A stretch of 64,000 nucleotides of DNA from Gautieria morchelliformis. Its lineage: Eukaryota > Basidiomycota > Agaricomycetes > Gomphales > Gomphaceae. Made by a program: the position numbers and the translations under genes. A model generated the notes under the pieces. The model was given only the letters and a program-made list of their open reading frames with translations. It was not told the DNA's origin and made no database searches. Positions 1-9,921 of the stretch are shown here, piece by piece; position 1 is the first letter of the stretch, and every line of letters begins with the position of its first letter. The stretch spans positions 60,100 to 124,099 of the forward strand of contig WHVA01000349.1 in the NCBI GenBank assembly GCA_015179125.1, given 5' to 3'.

Positions 1-163
1 CGTAAAGCTGGCCCATCCCAAGCCATATGCGGGAGGTCAGACCGAATGGGAGCCCAAGCCATCCCAGTATTACAACTGGGACGAAGAAACAGCGGACAAT
101 CGGACCGCATACAGGTCCAGCGCGATTAGAGTCGCGCCGGACAACGACGGGACCGCCAAAGTA

Positions 164-652
164 ATGGCAGCCCGCACAGCGGCCGCCCCTGACAAGGCAG
201 CTGAGCCGATGTATCACCATCGGAGCAAGCAGCGGTCGCGGCCCGCACGGCCACGACACGAGAACCCTACCTTGTCGGGGTACTGGGAAATCAATGGCAT
301 GAAGGCCCACTGTCTCCTTAACAGTGGGAGTGAAAGGGTGTTGATCTCCCCTAAATTTATGTGGGCCACGGGCATGAAGACATTTGTCCTAGAACAGCCA
401 ATTGCGCTGCAATTGGCATGCATCGGTAGTCGTTCCACAATCAACTATGGAACGAACACGACCATTAAATTCAGTCGTAAACTCCATGACGAGTATTTGG
501 ACATAGCAAACGTCGAATACTATGACGCAATCCTTGGAACACCTTTCCTGAGGAAGCTAGGCATCACCCTGGACTTCTCCAGCCCAGGGAGGATTCATAT
601 AGGGGATGAAACAATCCCCACGGGCAAAGTATCTTTCGACGAAGATTTGTAG
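164..652 (+). pseudogene. Gypsy aspartic protease fragment
   Basis: A 162-codon open segment with a retropepsin-like core: an N-terminal basic tail, then a LNSGSERVLIS stretch where active retropepsins have D-S/T-G, then the conserved ILGTPFLRKLGITLD flap-distal motif. The catalytic Asp position reads Asn (LNSG), so the protease is probably inactive. It lies directly upstream of the RT segment in the usual Gypsy order. The start codon is arbitrary because this is an internal part of a polyprotein. Confidence 0.75.
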
Positions 653-1027
653 AAAGAGGACCAGGTGCCAAAGGTGAGCAGGCTCACCTCCGGGCCACAC
701 TCAATCCCATTGAAGCCAGGAGGGCAAGTCGCGAAATGACTTGTCCTCAAGCTCTCCCTATACATGCAGGGAGAGACGCGCCCATCTGACGATGAAGGCA
801 TTGGGGAAGAAGAAGGTGCTCCCACACTCATCGGGACCGAATAGACACATGAGGTGCTTAATGGTGTCTCGCTCTGCTGGCATTGTCCCCACGGACGATG
901 ACATTCCTCGCTTATATGAGGAATGGATGGAAAAGATCACTGACCTCATCAGTGGTATTCCACTTGAACTCCCGCCTCTGCGGGAGGTCAACCACGAGAT
1001 CAATCTCATTGATCCCAACAAACGCAT

Positions 1028-2280
1028 ATGGTATTGACGCCGAAGTGCCCAGAACACTTCCGCGAAGAACTTTCCATTAAACTGGAAAGATATACCACCG
1101 CAGGGTGGTGGATACCAGCAGTGGCACACCAAGCGGTGCCAATGCTCTGCATGCCAAAGAAAAACGGCACACTACGCACGGTCTTCGATCTGCGACAACA
1201 GAACGAAAATATGGTGAAAGACGTTACGCCCTTCCCAGATCAGGACGTAATCCGCAGCGACACAGCGTGCTGCCGATACCAGACAGAGCTTGATATGTCT
1301 GAAGCATACGAGCAGATCCAGATCCGTCCTGAAGATGTTGCAAAGATGGCATTCGCAATGATACTTGGCACGTTCCGAAGTCAAGTTATTCAGATGGGAG
1401 ATTGCAATGCGCCATCGACATTCCAACGTCTGATGACAGCAATCTTCCACGACTGCATAGGTCGCTTCATCCACGTGTATATGGACAACATATTTGTCTT
1501 CTCACACTCCATTAAGGAGCACAAAGAACACCTTGACATAGTCTTCGACAGACTATGCAAGAACCACCTCTTCTTGAGCAAGAAGAAAGTAGATCTCTAC
1601 TCGGAACATATGGAGTGCCTTGGCCACATCATAGACGGCCAAGGCGTGCACGTGGATGCGGACAAAATGCAACGCATCCGCGAATGGAGGAGGCCCAGGA
1701 TGTTCAATGACGTCCAACGCTTCCTTGGACTCGTACAATACCTGGCACATTATATGCCAAATGTGAGCACATACACCACCCCGTTATCAGGGTGTGTTCA
1801 CAATAACCGGCCGTTCGAATGGATGCCACTTCTGGACAAGTGCCTACAAAGCATAAAGGCACTGGCCTGCAAGGCCCCCATCCTGTGGCCGGTAGACCCC
1901 CAAAGCAATGACCCTATCTGGGTCATCACGGATGGTTCGAAGTCGGGCATCGGTGCCGTATACGGCCAGGGCCCCGACTGGAAAACATGCTGGCCAGCAG
2001 GCCTTGTCAAAGAAGTTCAGCATGGCCCAACAGCACTACAGGACCCACGAGCACGAGATGATCGCTGTGCTCGAGGCCCTGATCCTGATGAAATGGTAGG
2101 ACAAGCTCCTAGGGCGAAAGTTCACCCTAGTGACTGACCACAAGGGTCTCGAATATTTCGAGACCCAGAAAAACTTATCCGACTGACAGGTCAGATGGTG
2201 GGAGTTCCTCTCCTGTTTCAACTTCAACACCATGCATGTTGACGGTGTCGAGAACAAAGTCGCGGACTGTCTCTCTTGAT
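1028..2280 (+). pseudogene. Gypsy reverse transcriptase-RNase H fragment
   Basis: Reverse transcriptase of the Gypsy type: VPMLCMPKKNGTLR and VFDLRQQNE near the start, ELDMSEAYEQIQI, the thumb-side LGHIIDGQGVHVD, and the RNase H start VITDGSKSGIGAV. The YxDD box reads YMDN at 1481-1489, so the second catalytic aspartate is lost. A frame change near 1985 carries RNase H (HEHEMIAVLEAL, TLVTDHKGLEYF) into another frame, which holds stops at about 2097, 2184 and 2277. Two of these look like CGA-to-TGA changes. Confidence 0.88.
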
Positions 2281-2349
2281 ACTACGAGAGCGACACGAGC
2301 GACGATATAATAAACTAGTTTAATATTTTTTTTTCGACATCCGGAACAG

Positions 2350-2785
2350 GTGTTCATCAATGCAGATGAACGCCTTGATCTGGATGGGGAGCTACTACCC
2401 ATGGACCGATACATCGAAGTACAGGCAGCAGCCACGAGACGGTCAACCCACCTCAGAGAGAAGATGGAGGCGCGGATGGCTGAGGCCGCCTCCCTGCACA
2501 GAGGTCCCGAACGGGACCCGGAGATGGACATCGCCCCGGAAACCGATGACGACGTCCATGCCATTGCCGCAGGCAATGACAGTATGCCTCTGCACGTGAG
2601 CATCGAAGGTGACATGGACCTGCCAAAGGTCCTGCGTGACGCATACCACGAAGCCGCCATGTTCTCAAAGATCATGGCGCACCTGGATGCACACCCAAGG
2701 TTCGGCATCAAGGATGGGCTGATATGGACAAAAAATCAGCTCAAACGAGATGTCATTGCCGTCCCCTGGACAGCCACACGCACTT
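2350..2785 (+). pseudogene. Gypsy element A linker and pre-integrase fragment
   Basis: Open segment encoding the acidic linker that precedes integrase in this family. The stretch around KIMAHLDAHPRFGI and LIWTKNQLKRDVIAVP is nearly identical to 57977-58080 in the second copy, which supports one family. After about 2785 the similarity stops. The expected continuation (integrase zinc-binding region) appears 500-870 bp downstream on the opposite strand. Confidence 0.7.
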
Positions 2786-2932
2786 TTGCCTTGCACAGAC
2801 ACGGACAGCTGTGGCTGGGGCCCGGTCACTCATTCTAGCAGGAGAGCAGCAGCGGCGTGGGGTCCCCACCACCTGGGATCCGTACCAGCGGGCTCGTGTA
2901 TGGCAGGGCTCCATGAGTACACTGCGCAGGAC

Positions 2933-3262
2933 CTGCACCGTGCTCCCACCTGTGCCAAAGTTCCCTTCACGATGAGGATGGACTGTCCGACAACAGGGAG
3001 CACGACGCAGGTGGCAGCGGCATTGGGCTTAGCCCACAAAGCACCGCCGGGGTATCCGGGCACGTCCTTGTGAAGACACTCACCTGTGGGGCCAGGGCCT
3101 GCACTGCGCTCCTGCCTGCGCCGAAGTTCCGCACACGATGAGGACGGACTGTCTGACGATGGGGAGCATGATGCAGGCGGCAGCGGCGTCGGGCTCAGCC
3201 CACAAAGCACTGCTGGGATGTCCAGGCATGTCCTCGTGGAGACACTCACGAACGGGGGCAGG
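2933..3262. repeat. ~165-bp tandem duplication
   Basis: Two adjacent diverged copies of a unit of about 165 bp (2933-3098 and 3099-3262). Shared landmarks are the blocks cacgatgagga, ggactgtc, gcagcgg, agcccacaaagcac and agacactcac, in the same order and spacing. A weaker third partial copy may precede it at 2838-2932. The repeat lies between the + strand pre-integrase piece and the - strand integrase piece of element A. Confidence 0.75.
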
Positions 3263-3289
3263 AACATGAGGCGTGCGGGTGTGGTCATT

Positions 3290-3650
3290 GAGTATGGGGC
3301 TCAATGTCATTGTTGGGACGAGGTGGACATGCGAAGTCAGCCTGTCTATGATTACCATGAGGTAATCACAGCCGTCTGATTTGGTCATCGGCCCCATAAA
3401 GTCGATTCCGATTGACTGCCATGGGCTGTCTGGGATGGGCAGGCTGTGCAGCAGGCCTTTGGGCTTCTGGGTGCCAGGTTTGTTCATCTGGCACCTTGCA
3501 CATGAGACGCAGAGCGTCTTGATGTCAGGGCCCATACCTTGCCACCAGTATGCTCTTTGAATATAATTTGAAGTCTTCATGTGGCCGTAGTGACCCACGG
3601 TCCTGTGTGCGTGATCGATTATGATTTCGATCAGCCTCCTTCTACCCTGG
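3290..3650 (-). pseudogene. Gypsy integrase fragment, inverted
   Basis: On the - strand, reading from about 3650 down, lies the integrase zinc-binding region (HYGHMKT, then CARCQMNKPG) followed by the start of the catalytic core (PWQSIGIDFMGP, YLMVIIDRLTS). The reading ends near 3290 with only the first catalytic Asp present. The same residues occur in sense at 58090-58400 in the second copy. Relative to the protease, RT and pre-integrase pieces just upstream, this fragment is inverted. Confidence 0.85.
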
Positions 3651-3659
3651 ATGTTTGCC

Positions 3660-4179
3660 TGTCAAGGTTTTGGCTATCAGGGCTAAAGCTCCACAGCTAC
3701 TGGGAATATCCTGGAATATCTGACTACGTACAAGAAGCAGGTCTAGTGTTGATGTCCCCGCGAAGGTATCACGCCTGTGGCAATAATATAAGCCTTCCGA
3801 CCTTTGGTATGCGACAGTATTTGAAAGTATGAGATCGATTGAACAAAGCAATATGTATTAGGCATGCAGTGGTCAGTCAAAATAATATAGGTTCCATAAA
3901 GGTACAGATTAATCAGTCCATATCTAAGTCTATATCAGTCTGTAGATATCAGAGTTGTTTCACCTGTTCAAACAACAGATATCACACATCTACGACGATC
4001 GACGTAGCTTCGTAGCTTCGCCAAGGGTATTCTTTTCCTTCCGCGGAGGCTCCGCGCCCCTAACGGGCATGCGACGGTCTGCTGCTGTCCACTGATGCAA
4101 TGTTCGGCACGCCTCGGAGAGAAGTGAGAGGAAGCAAATAGTCCTGTAGCCTGTCCAACGACCTTGTCCACTTCCGAAG
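3660..4179. other. Intergenic stretch between element A and mid1
   Basis: No gene is supported. The part before about 3850 may be residual element sequence on the - strand, without a recognisable motif. The remainder is AT-richer and forms the 3' flank of the mid1 gene. Confidence 0.5.
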
Positions 4180-5797
4180 TTATCCATTACACCACGCGAT
4201 GCCCCATCGATCCTGAGCAACACCCGGGACTCCCTTTCCTTGAAGGCCATCTGAGGAATCAATGAAGCCAACACCGTAACTCCAGTTGGCATTCACGCTC
4301 GGCAAAGGACATGTCCAACTAAACAAGGGTGGACAGGCACGGTCAACGGACTGGCAGGTCTCGATGCAAGGGAGGAGTTCATTATATGAGCTGTTCGTCT
4401 GTAAACGAGATGCGGGAGAAGAGGGTAAAATCGCGGGTGTTGGCAAGGCTTTCTGCGATTCAGACTTTTTGGGCGCGGTGGGCTGGGAGGCGAGGGAGGA
4501 GGCGAGGGTCGATGGGATCTCACCGCAGCGTGGGAACGAGACTGCGCAAGCCCAAGCACGATAGGCATCGGCGCAAGAATCACAGGTCTGAATGGGCGAA
4601 TAGAGCTCGCGACCACAAGGGAAGGTGAGGAGAGCGACCGTGAAGTTGGAGATAGAGGAAATAAGGGGGTCGGAGATGTTCGAAGGCACGTTGGAAGACG
4701 AGTAGGACGTCGCACCATCCGGCGTCGGCGGTAGCGGTACTGCATAGGACGTTAACGGGCAGAACGGGAGAGAGTGCACTAACGGGCAGTTGAATGAAGC
4801 TACGGGACAAGTCAGCTGGACGAGCTCCAAAATTAGGATAATAGTCGTACATGACTTGGTAAACGCATATATTGGTCCGGCGAGAGCACCTCCATCTTGT
4901 ATAACCCAGGCTGAATAATTAGTATTGGCTGTTAAACCTTCTACAATCCACTGCGACCGCCAGCCTTCAGCATCTCTCAGAGCAAGATCTGTGCTACAGT
5001 TCACCCCCCCAGTGCCATTAGTGCCGAGCCACGACCCTGCAACAGTACGGGCAGCGCCCCTGATTGCACAGGCTGACTTAGTCAGATTGAAGTTGGACTG
5101 TTGTAGTAGTTGAGAGGTCGGAGTAAGGATGAGCGATGTATTTGGTTGCAACGAAGGAGCAGGAGGATCTGGAAACGAGATATTCCCCCGGGGAGGGTAT
5201 AATTCGGATAGCTAGAAGATGTGTGGATTGGGATTGGGGGCGCAAAAGGGGGAGAGAAAAGCAACGCTTGCGTCGCCGTAGTATCTCCTAGAAGAGGGAG
5301 AGTCGAAAGACTTCGATGTAACGGCGCTATATGAAATCGCAAAAAACACATGAAAGAACGTTTCCGAAAACAAGTAAGTTGTGTTACTGACCCCCATTGG
5401 ACACAGCAAGCTCGAAGGACCAGACTCCCCCTTGAATGCTAGATGCGCCATCTCCAAGAGAAATTACGAGCGTATCTCCAGTACCTGTGAAACCAGTCCA
5501 TACACCAATACCCTCGTCCAAAGTGAGTCGCGTAGCGCTCGCATTTGAGATGCTCGTCACCGTAAACGTGGGGACTGGCTGTTCTTCGCTGCAAAGGGCG
5601 ACAGAGACGTTGATTGGAGTGTTGGGTGTGGACGAAGGGAGGGAAAGCGTCACGGGGGTCGTTGATGTGGACGAAATGGACATAGGAAGAATGGTATTGA
5701 GTGATAGCGTCGTTTGAGCTTGCTGAGCATAAGCTCGAGGGTATTGTAGGAAAAACAGAGAGAGAATGAGAAGGGACTGAGGTAAATTACAGACCAT
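4180..5797 (-). CDS. mid1: Mid1-like stretch-activated Ca2+ channel regulatory protein
   Basis: Exons complement(4180..4799, 4851..5326, 5392..5797) give about 500 residues. The N-terminus is a signal peptide (MVCNLPQSLLILSLFF). The middle carries many N-glycosylation sites. The Cys-rich C-terminus has the Mid1 hallmarks: CDSCADAYRAWACAV, CIETCQSVDRACP and NWSYGVGFID, ending in a DRWG..WCN motif. Fungal Mid1 works with the Cch1 channel in Ca2+ influx at the plasma membrane. The 51-bp intron 4800-4850 is a multiple of three, so it reads through as codons if missed. One base is missing near 5190-5200 in a C4G5 run: upstream and downstream segments are both Mid1-like but in different frames. The assignment is firm; whether the frameshift is real is open. 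Confidence 0.88.
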
Positions 5798-5929
5798 AGC
5801 TGAGTGCGACGCCGGCGCCGCTGCAAGCGTTTATGTGTACTTACAGCAACGAAGCCTTTTACACAGGGTCACGCGTGGTGACGCGTCACAACATCACAAC
5901 ACCGTTCTTTCAATCATCACACAACCAGT

Positions 5930-6181
5930 ATGGATTCTCCAAGGTTTCCCCCAGCGAGATCTCTCCATCCGATTATCGCTCCGCCATTCGACAGAAGCAA
6001 ACATGCGCAGGGGGGACTCACTGTCGAGGATATGTTCACTCAGATTATGTCTGTTGTCCAGAAGTCGGCGAGTCGTTTTGCACAGAGAGTCCCATTGTAT
6101 TTTGAGCCTCCTGCTAGAACACGGACATTGCCGACCTCAGACAGGAGTGCAGCGAGCTCAGGCAAGCTAATGCCAACCTAG
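5930..6181 (+). CDS. Small hypothetical protein, possible coiled coil
   Basis: Short open frame starting 132 bp from the divergent mid1 start. It begins MDSPRFPPARSLHP and holds a possible helix (VEDMFTQIMSVVQK). A second frame just downstream (about 6118-6180) reads as a heptad-like helix (ADLRQECSELRQANANL), which would need an intron with no obvious donor. I do not recognise the family. It could be an expressed small gene, a relic, or 5' sequence of the next gene. Confidence 0.25.
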   Translation: MDSPRFPPARSLHPIIAPPFDRSKHAQGGLTVEDMFTQIMSVVQKSASRFAQRVPLYFEPPARTRTLPTSDRSAASSGKLMPT

Positions 6182-6298
6182 AGCGTCATATTCGCGACGC
6201 CAGTCTTGTGGGTAGTCTGTGCTTTCTATATAGTAGCTCTGACGTGCTCGCAGTCAAGTCAAAATGGCAACAAAACTGTCGCACCACCTTCCCCTCAA

Positions 6299-7672
6299 AT
6301 GCGCGCTCGCAGTCCTTTTCTGGGTCCTAGCGTATCTTCCGCCATATATGTCCCCTCCCCATTGGGTGACCGAGCGCTTTCTGTGTATCCATTCAGGTTG
6401 AACGAACTGCAGGGATTTTGGGCTGTCGTTCCAGCAGGTGGTGCTGGCACGCGCCTTTGGCCCCTTTCGCGTGAAGCCTGCCCCAAGTTCCTCCTCGACC
6501 TCACCCTTCGCGGTCGTTCCCTGATCCAAGCCACGTGGGACCGTCTCCTCCCACTTGCTAGCCCAGCACGGATGATGGTCGTCACTGGGCGCGTGCATAG
6601 CCAGGCAGTCCGTGACCAGCTTCCGGATATACTTCCGAGCAACCTGCTCGCCGAGCCTAGCCCCAAAGAGAGCGCGGCCGCGATCGGGCTCGCTGCGGCG
6701 GTCCTCGCCCGTCGAGATCCTGAAGCCATCCTCGGTAGCTTTGCCGCTGATCATATGATTAGCGGTACTGATGCGTTCATGAGTGCGGTGGCGGAAGCCG
6801 TTGCTACTGCACGGCATGATCTGCTCGTTACCATCGGCATCGCACCTTCCCATCCCGCAACGGCCTTTGGATACATCCGTCTGGGCGAGAATCTGAACAT
6901 TGATGATGCTCCCAATGCGCGTCGTGTAAGCCAGTTTAAGGAGAAGCCCGATGCCCGTACTGCCGCTGCCTATCTCAGCACCGGTAACTACCGTTGGAAT
7001 GGTGGCATGTTCGTTGTCAAGGCTCGTGTCCTTATGGACATGCTGGAAGAGTATGAGCCGGAACTCGCCGAAGGCTTGGAGACTATTGCCGCACAATGGG
7101 AGGACGAGCAGTTGCGCGACAAGGCTCTCGCTGAAGTATGGTCTACCCTCCCTAAGATCGCGATTGATAACGCTGTAGCAGAACCGGCCGCCGTTGCTGG
7201 CAAGGTGGCTGTAGTGCCTGCAACCTTTGGTACGTCCTAGCCTCACCACTTCACTGTCATCACTCCTGACTTCACCCCGTAGGTTGGGACGACGTCGGTG
7301 ACTTCTCGTCCCTCGCTGACCTACTTCCCGCGGAAGTTGACCAACCTCGTATCCTTGGAGATTCAGGACTAGGTGCGTTTCATGTCATACTCGTACGGTT
7401 ACTAGCTCACGGTCCACCTACAGTCGTTACTGACCAGTCGGCCGGCGGGATCGTCGTTCCCGCGTCTGGGCGTCTAGTGGCGTGTCTAGGTGTCGATGAC
7501 CTTGTGGTGGTGGATACCCCGGACGCACTGTTGGTCACGACGCGTGCTAGAAGCCAGGAGGTAATGGTGCCTCCTCTACCACTTGTGCAAGCCTCTGAAA
7601 CATTTCGCGTATTACCAGGTGAAAAGACTCGTTGCAAAATGCCGAGAGGGAGGCTGGAAATCGACGTTATGA
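6299..7672 (+). CDS. manC: Mannose-1-phosphate guanylyltransferase, bacterial ManC type
   Basis: Exons 6299..7229, 7283..7372, 7424..7560 and 7619..7672 join in frame to 403 residues. The enzyme makes GDP-mannose from mannose-1-phosphate and GTP. Visible motifs: the nucleotidyltransferase loop VVPAGGAGTRLWPLSR followed by PKFLLDL, then GSFAADHMI, EKPDA, YRWNGGMFV, AIDNAVAEP, GWDDVGDF and DTPDALLVTTRARSQEV. It has one nucleotidyltransferase domain, with neither the hexapeptide repeats of eukaryotic GMPP nor a C-terminal isomerase domain. From memory the sequence resembles actinobacterial ManC far more than fungal Psa1/GMPP. The coding part is GC-rich, with a long antisense open frame. Three short spliceosomal introns show it is a nuclear gene. 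The N-terminal 38 or so residues have no bacterial counterpart I recognise, so the start is uncertain (6206, 6299 or later). Confidence 0.88.
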
Positions 7673-8568
7673 GTCGACCCATTCTACATACTTCACAGGC
7701 TTCCATTTTCCATCTACAGGAAATCGCTGTTCGACATGACGTCATGTTGCTTCAGATTTTCACGGGTACCATATTTCTCCTTAATACCGAACCCTTCTCA
7801 GACAACCAGGGACAGTCATAACGCGTCGAACAGGAAGATCCTGTATAACTATTTTTGTTTTCCAATGGATATTTTGATACCTAGAAACCACGTAGAGGCT
7901 TTACTTTTATTATTTGCTGTGTTCACCTGGGGGAGCGTCGCACGTTGGGGGGCCGTTGCATGTTAGATAAGTTAACCTGGATAGATAGCGTCAATAGAAA
8001 TCCTTCTGTTGCTATTATGAGTCTGCTATTCCGTGAGCTTCCAGAAAGGACGTCGACCCAATATGACGCGACACAATTACCGTAGCAGGATTTACTGTAA
8101 GCTACGTTCACAATTAGAGAGATCCTATAGTTGGCATGGTTGGAGTGTGGAACGTTGGCAGTATTCTCATCACTCACTGGCTCTCTGTCTACTTATCTCC
8201 TCCCATTCTCCGCTCAATCGGCCATAGCACAGGCTGATAATCACAGTGTTGAGACGTGTTGTGGGAGTGCAAGCCATAAACGTAGTGCTGGGTCATGATT
8301 GTCATGATTGCGATTGCTGTACATGTGAGTACGTGGCTTCGTAGCGGGCTTGGTACAGCCTATTCACAGGGTTACGGACGCCGGATTCACAGGTGGCGGG
8401 GTAACGGCCGACGGCGAAACATCGCCGCTGAGTCACCTTCTGCGAAAGTCACGCCGCAAATCGGAGCTCCGATCCCGGCTTCTCCCGCGTCTAAAAAAGC
8501 AACTTAAAAGTACTCTCTAACCACCACCACCAGCTCGTGCTCGCTGTAGACGTCGACGGGCCGCTACA
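7673..8568. other. Intergenic region upstream of the phosphatase gene
   Basis: No coding sequence is supported. It holds the 3' flank of manC and the probable promoter of the PP2C gene. The last 60 bp before the ATG contain a CA-rich run (accaccaccacc). Confidence 0.5.
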
Positions 8569-9921
8569 ATGTCGTCGACCACAATGTCCAAGAGGCTGTG
8601 CACGGTCATTCCTCGCCAGTCTCGCGCCTTGTCCCTATATTCCGTCTCCCACATCGACTCAGTGCCGCCGCCTCAGCCCTATGCCCGTCCATCACCGGTC
8701 GCATCCTCACGACATCCAGGCGGAACCTCTCCCAACTCTTCGACAACCCAAAATTCGCAGACACAACCCAGTCAACCCCTGACCCCGTCTCCACCGCTCC
8801 AAATTGCTCTCTCGCCGTTACCACGGTCACCGCAATCGTCTAACTCTACAACCCAAGCTTACCTATTTCCGCCCACATCATTTCCTTCTCACTTTCCATA
8901 TCTATCCCCATCGAGCATTCTTAGCCCCGCGTCAAAGCGCTCTCGACTGACCTACCACCTTGACTCTGACGCATATGGCATCCCGAAACGTCGGGCACAC
9001 ACACATGTTGGCACGTGCGCCTCGGATCTTGATTTAGCAGTCCAGGTTGGGGAGGATTCCTATTTTCTTCGCCCGGATGCGATGGGCGTTGCGGATGGTG
9101 TAGGTGGCTGGTCGAGAGCAGCCCCTGCCACGGCGAATTCGGCTCTTTTCTCGCGGAGTCTGATGCACTTTTGTTCGTATGAGCTCTCACTTCTCTCACC
9201 ACCACCTCCCCCACCGTCTCCCGCTGAAAGGCCTCAGCCTTCCACAGTAGACGTAAACCCCATCGACATCCTTCAGCGCTCGTATGATAAATGTATATCC
9301 GTCTTTCAACGCCAAGGTCTGACCGGCGGGAGCGCCACCGCTCTCCTCGCAGTACTCCGTGATGAGGAACTCCGCATAGCTCACCTGGGTGACTGTGCAG
9401 TATGTCTCGTTCGCGATGGTGGTATCGTATATCGTAGCGAGGAAATGCAACATTCCGTGAGTATCCCAGCTTCCGATTTATTGCACTCAAGTTCATATTG
9501 TTGTATCCAGTTCAATTACCCTCTTCAGCTTGGACCATCATCGCCCACTCTTCCCGCGCATGCTCGTGCGATCTCGCTGCCTGTTCAGCAGAACGACATT
9601 CTCATCTTGTCTTCTGACGGAATGACAGACAACCTATGGGATGAGGATGTTCTAGATGAGATAAACAAATTTACCGCTTCAGAGCGGTTTGCCACACCTT
9701 GGATCGAGGATAAATGGAAGAAGACTCTTCCAAGCATGCTGAGCCAGGCGCTATGCTCGAGAGCCAAGCGGGTTAGCGAGACGCATGCATTACCGTCGGA
9801 GGTATCGGGGGAGGTGCCATTCGCTCGGCGTGCAAGGGAGGAGGGTATCAAGTTTGTAGGTGGAAAGTGTGATGGTGCGTGGTTCAAGGATTCCCTCGTG
9901 GTAATGCTAATCGACGGGTAG
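8569..9921 (+). CDS. ptc7: Ptc7-like PP2C protein phosphatase
   Basis: Exons 8569..9456 and 9511..9921, about 432 residues. The 54-bp intron (gtgagt..tccag) keeps frame; removing it joins MQHS to FNYPLQLG, a PP2C-conserved run. The metal-binding motifs are present: GEDSYFL, then GVADGVGGW, GGSATALLAVL, LRIAHLGDC and ILSSDGMTDNLW. The final DD-type motif is altered: GGKCDG..FKDSLVVMLI stands where the family has GGKxDDxTVVV. The first 100 or so residues are Ser/Pro-rich, with a basic start (SKRLCTVIPRQSRAL) that fits a mitochondrial presequence, as in yeast Ptc7, which acts on coenzyme Q biosynthesis. The function is inferred from family. Confidence 0.85.
   Translation: MSSTTMSKRLCTVIPRQSRALSLYSVSHIDSVPPPQPYARPSPVASSRHPGGTSPNSSTTQNSQTQPSQPLTPSPPLQIALSPLPRSPQSSNSTTQAYLFPPTSFPSHFPYLSPSSILSPASKRSRLTYHLDSDAYGIPKRRAHTHVGTCASDLDLAVQVGEDSYFLRPDAMGVADGVGGWSRAAPATANSALFSRSLMHFCSYELSLLSPPPPPPSPAERPQPSTVDVNPIDILQRSYDKCISVFQRQGLTGGSATALLAVLRDEELRIAHLGDCAVCLVRDGGIVYRSEEMQHSVSIPASDLLHSSSYCCIQFNYPLQLGPSSPTLPAHARAISLPVQQNDILILSSDGMTDNLWDEDVLDEINKFTASERFATPWIEDKWKKTLPSMLSQALCSRAKRVSETHALPSEVSGEVPFARRAREEGIKFVGGKCDGAWFKDSLVVMLIDG

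Larger units (their letters stand above)
1..2296 (+). mobile_element. Ty3/Gypsy element A remnant (protease, RT, RNase H)
   Basis: Continuous but broken Gypsy polyprotein on the + strand, running in from the left edge. Order is aspartic protease, spacer, reverse transcriptase, RNase H, as in Ty3/Gypsy. Frames change near 650-1030 and near 1985, and in-frame stops fall at about 2097, 2184 and 2277. No LTR is visible at this end. A related copy (family A) lies at 57.9-61.2 kb, recognised by the shared pre-integrase and integrase segments. The element is dead. Confidence 0.9.

Noticed and set aside
2933-3262. Possible CRISPR array
   Set aside because: Two long diverged tandem copies of about 165 bp, no short repeats with unique spacers, and a eukaryotic context.
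6254-7249. 331-codon open frame on the - strand
   Set aside because: It is the antisense shadow of the GC-rich manC gene; no motif and the + strand is clearly coding.
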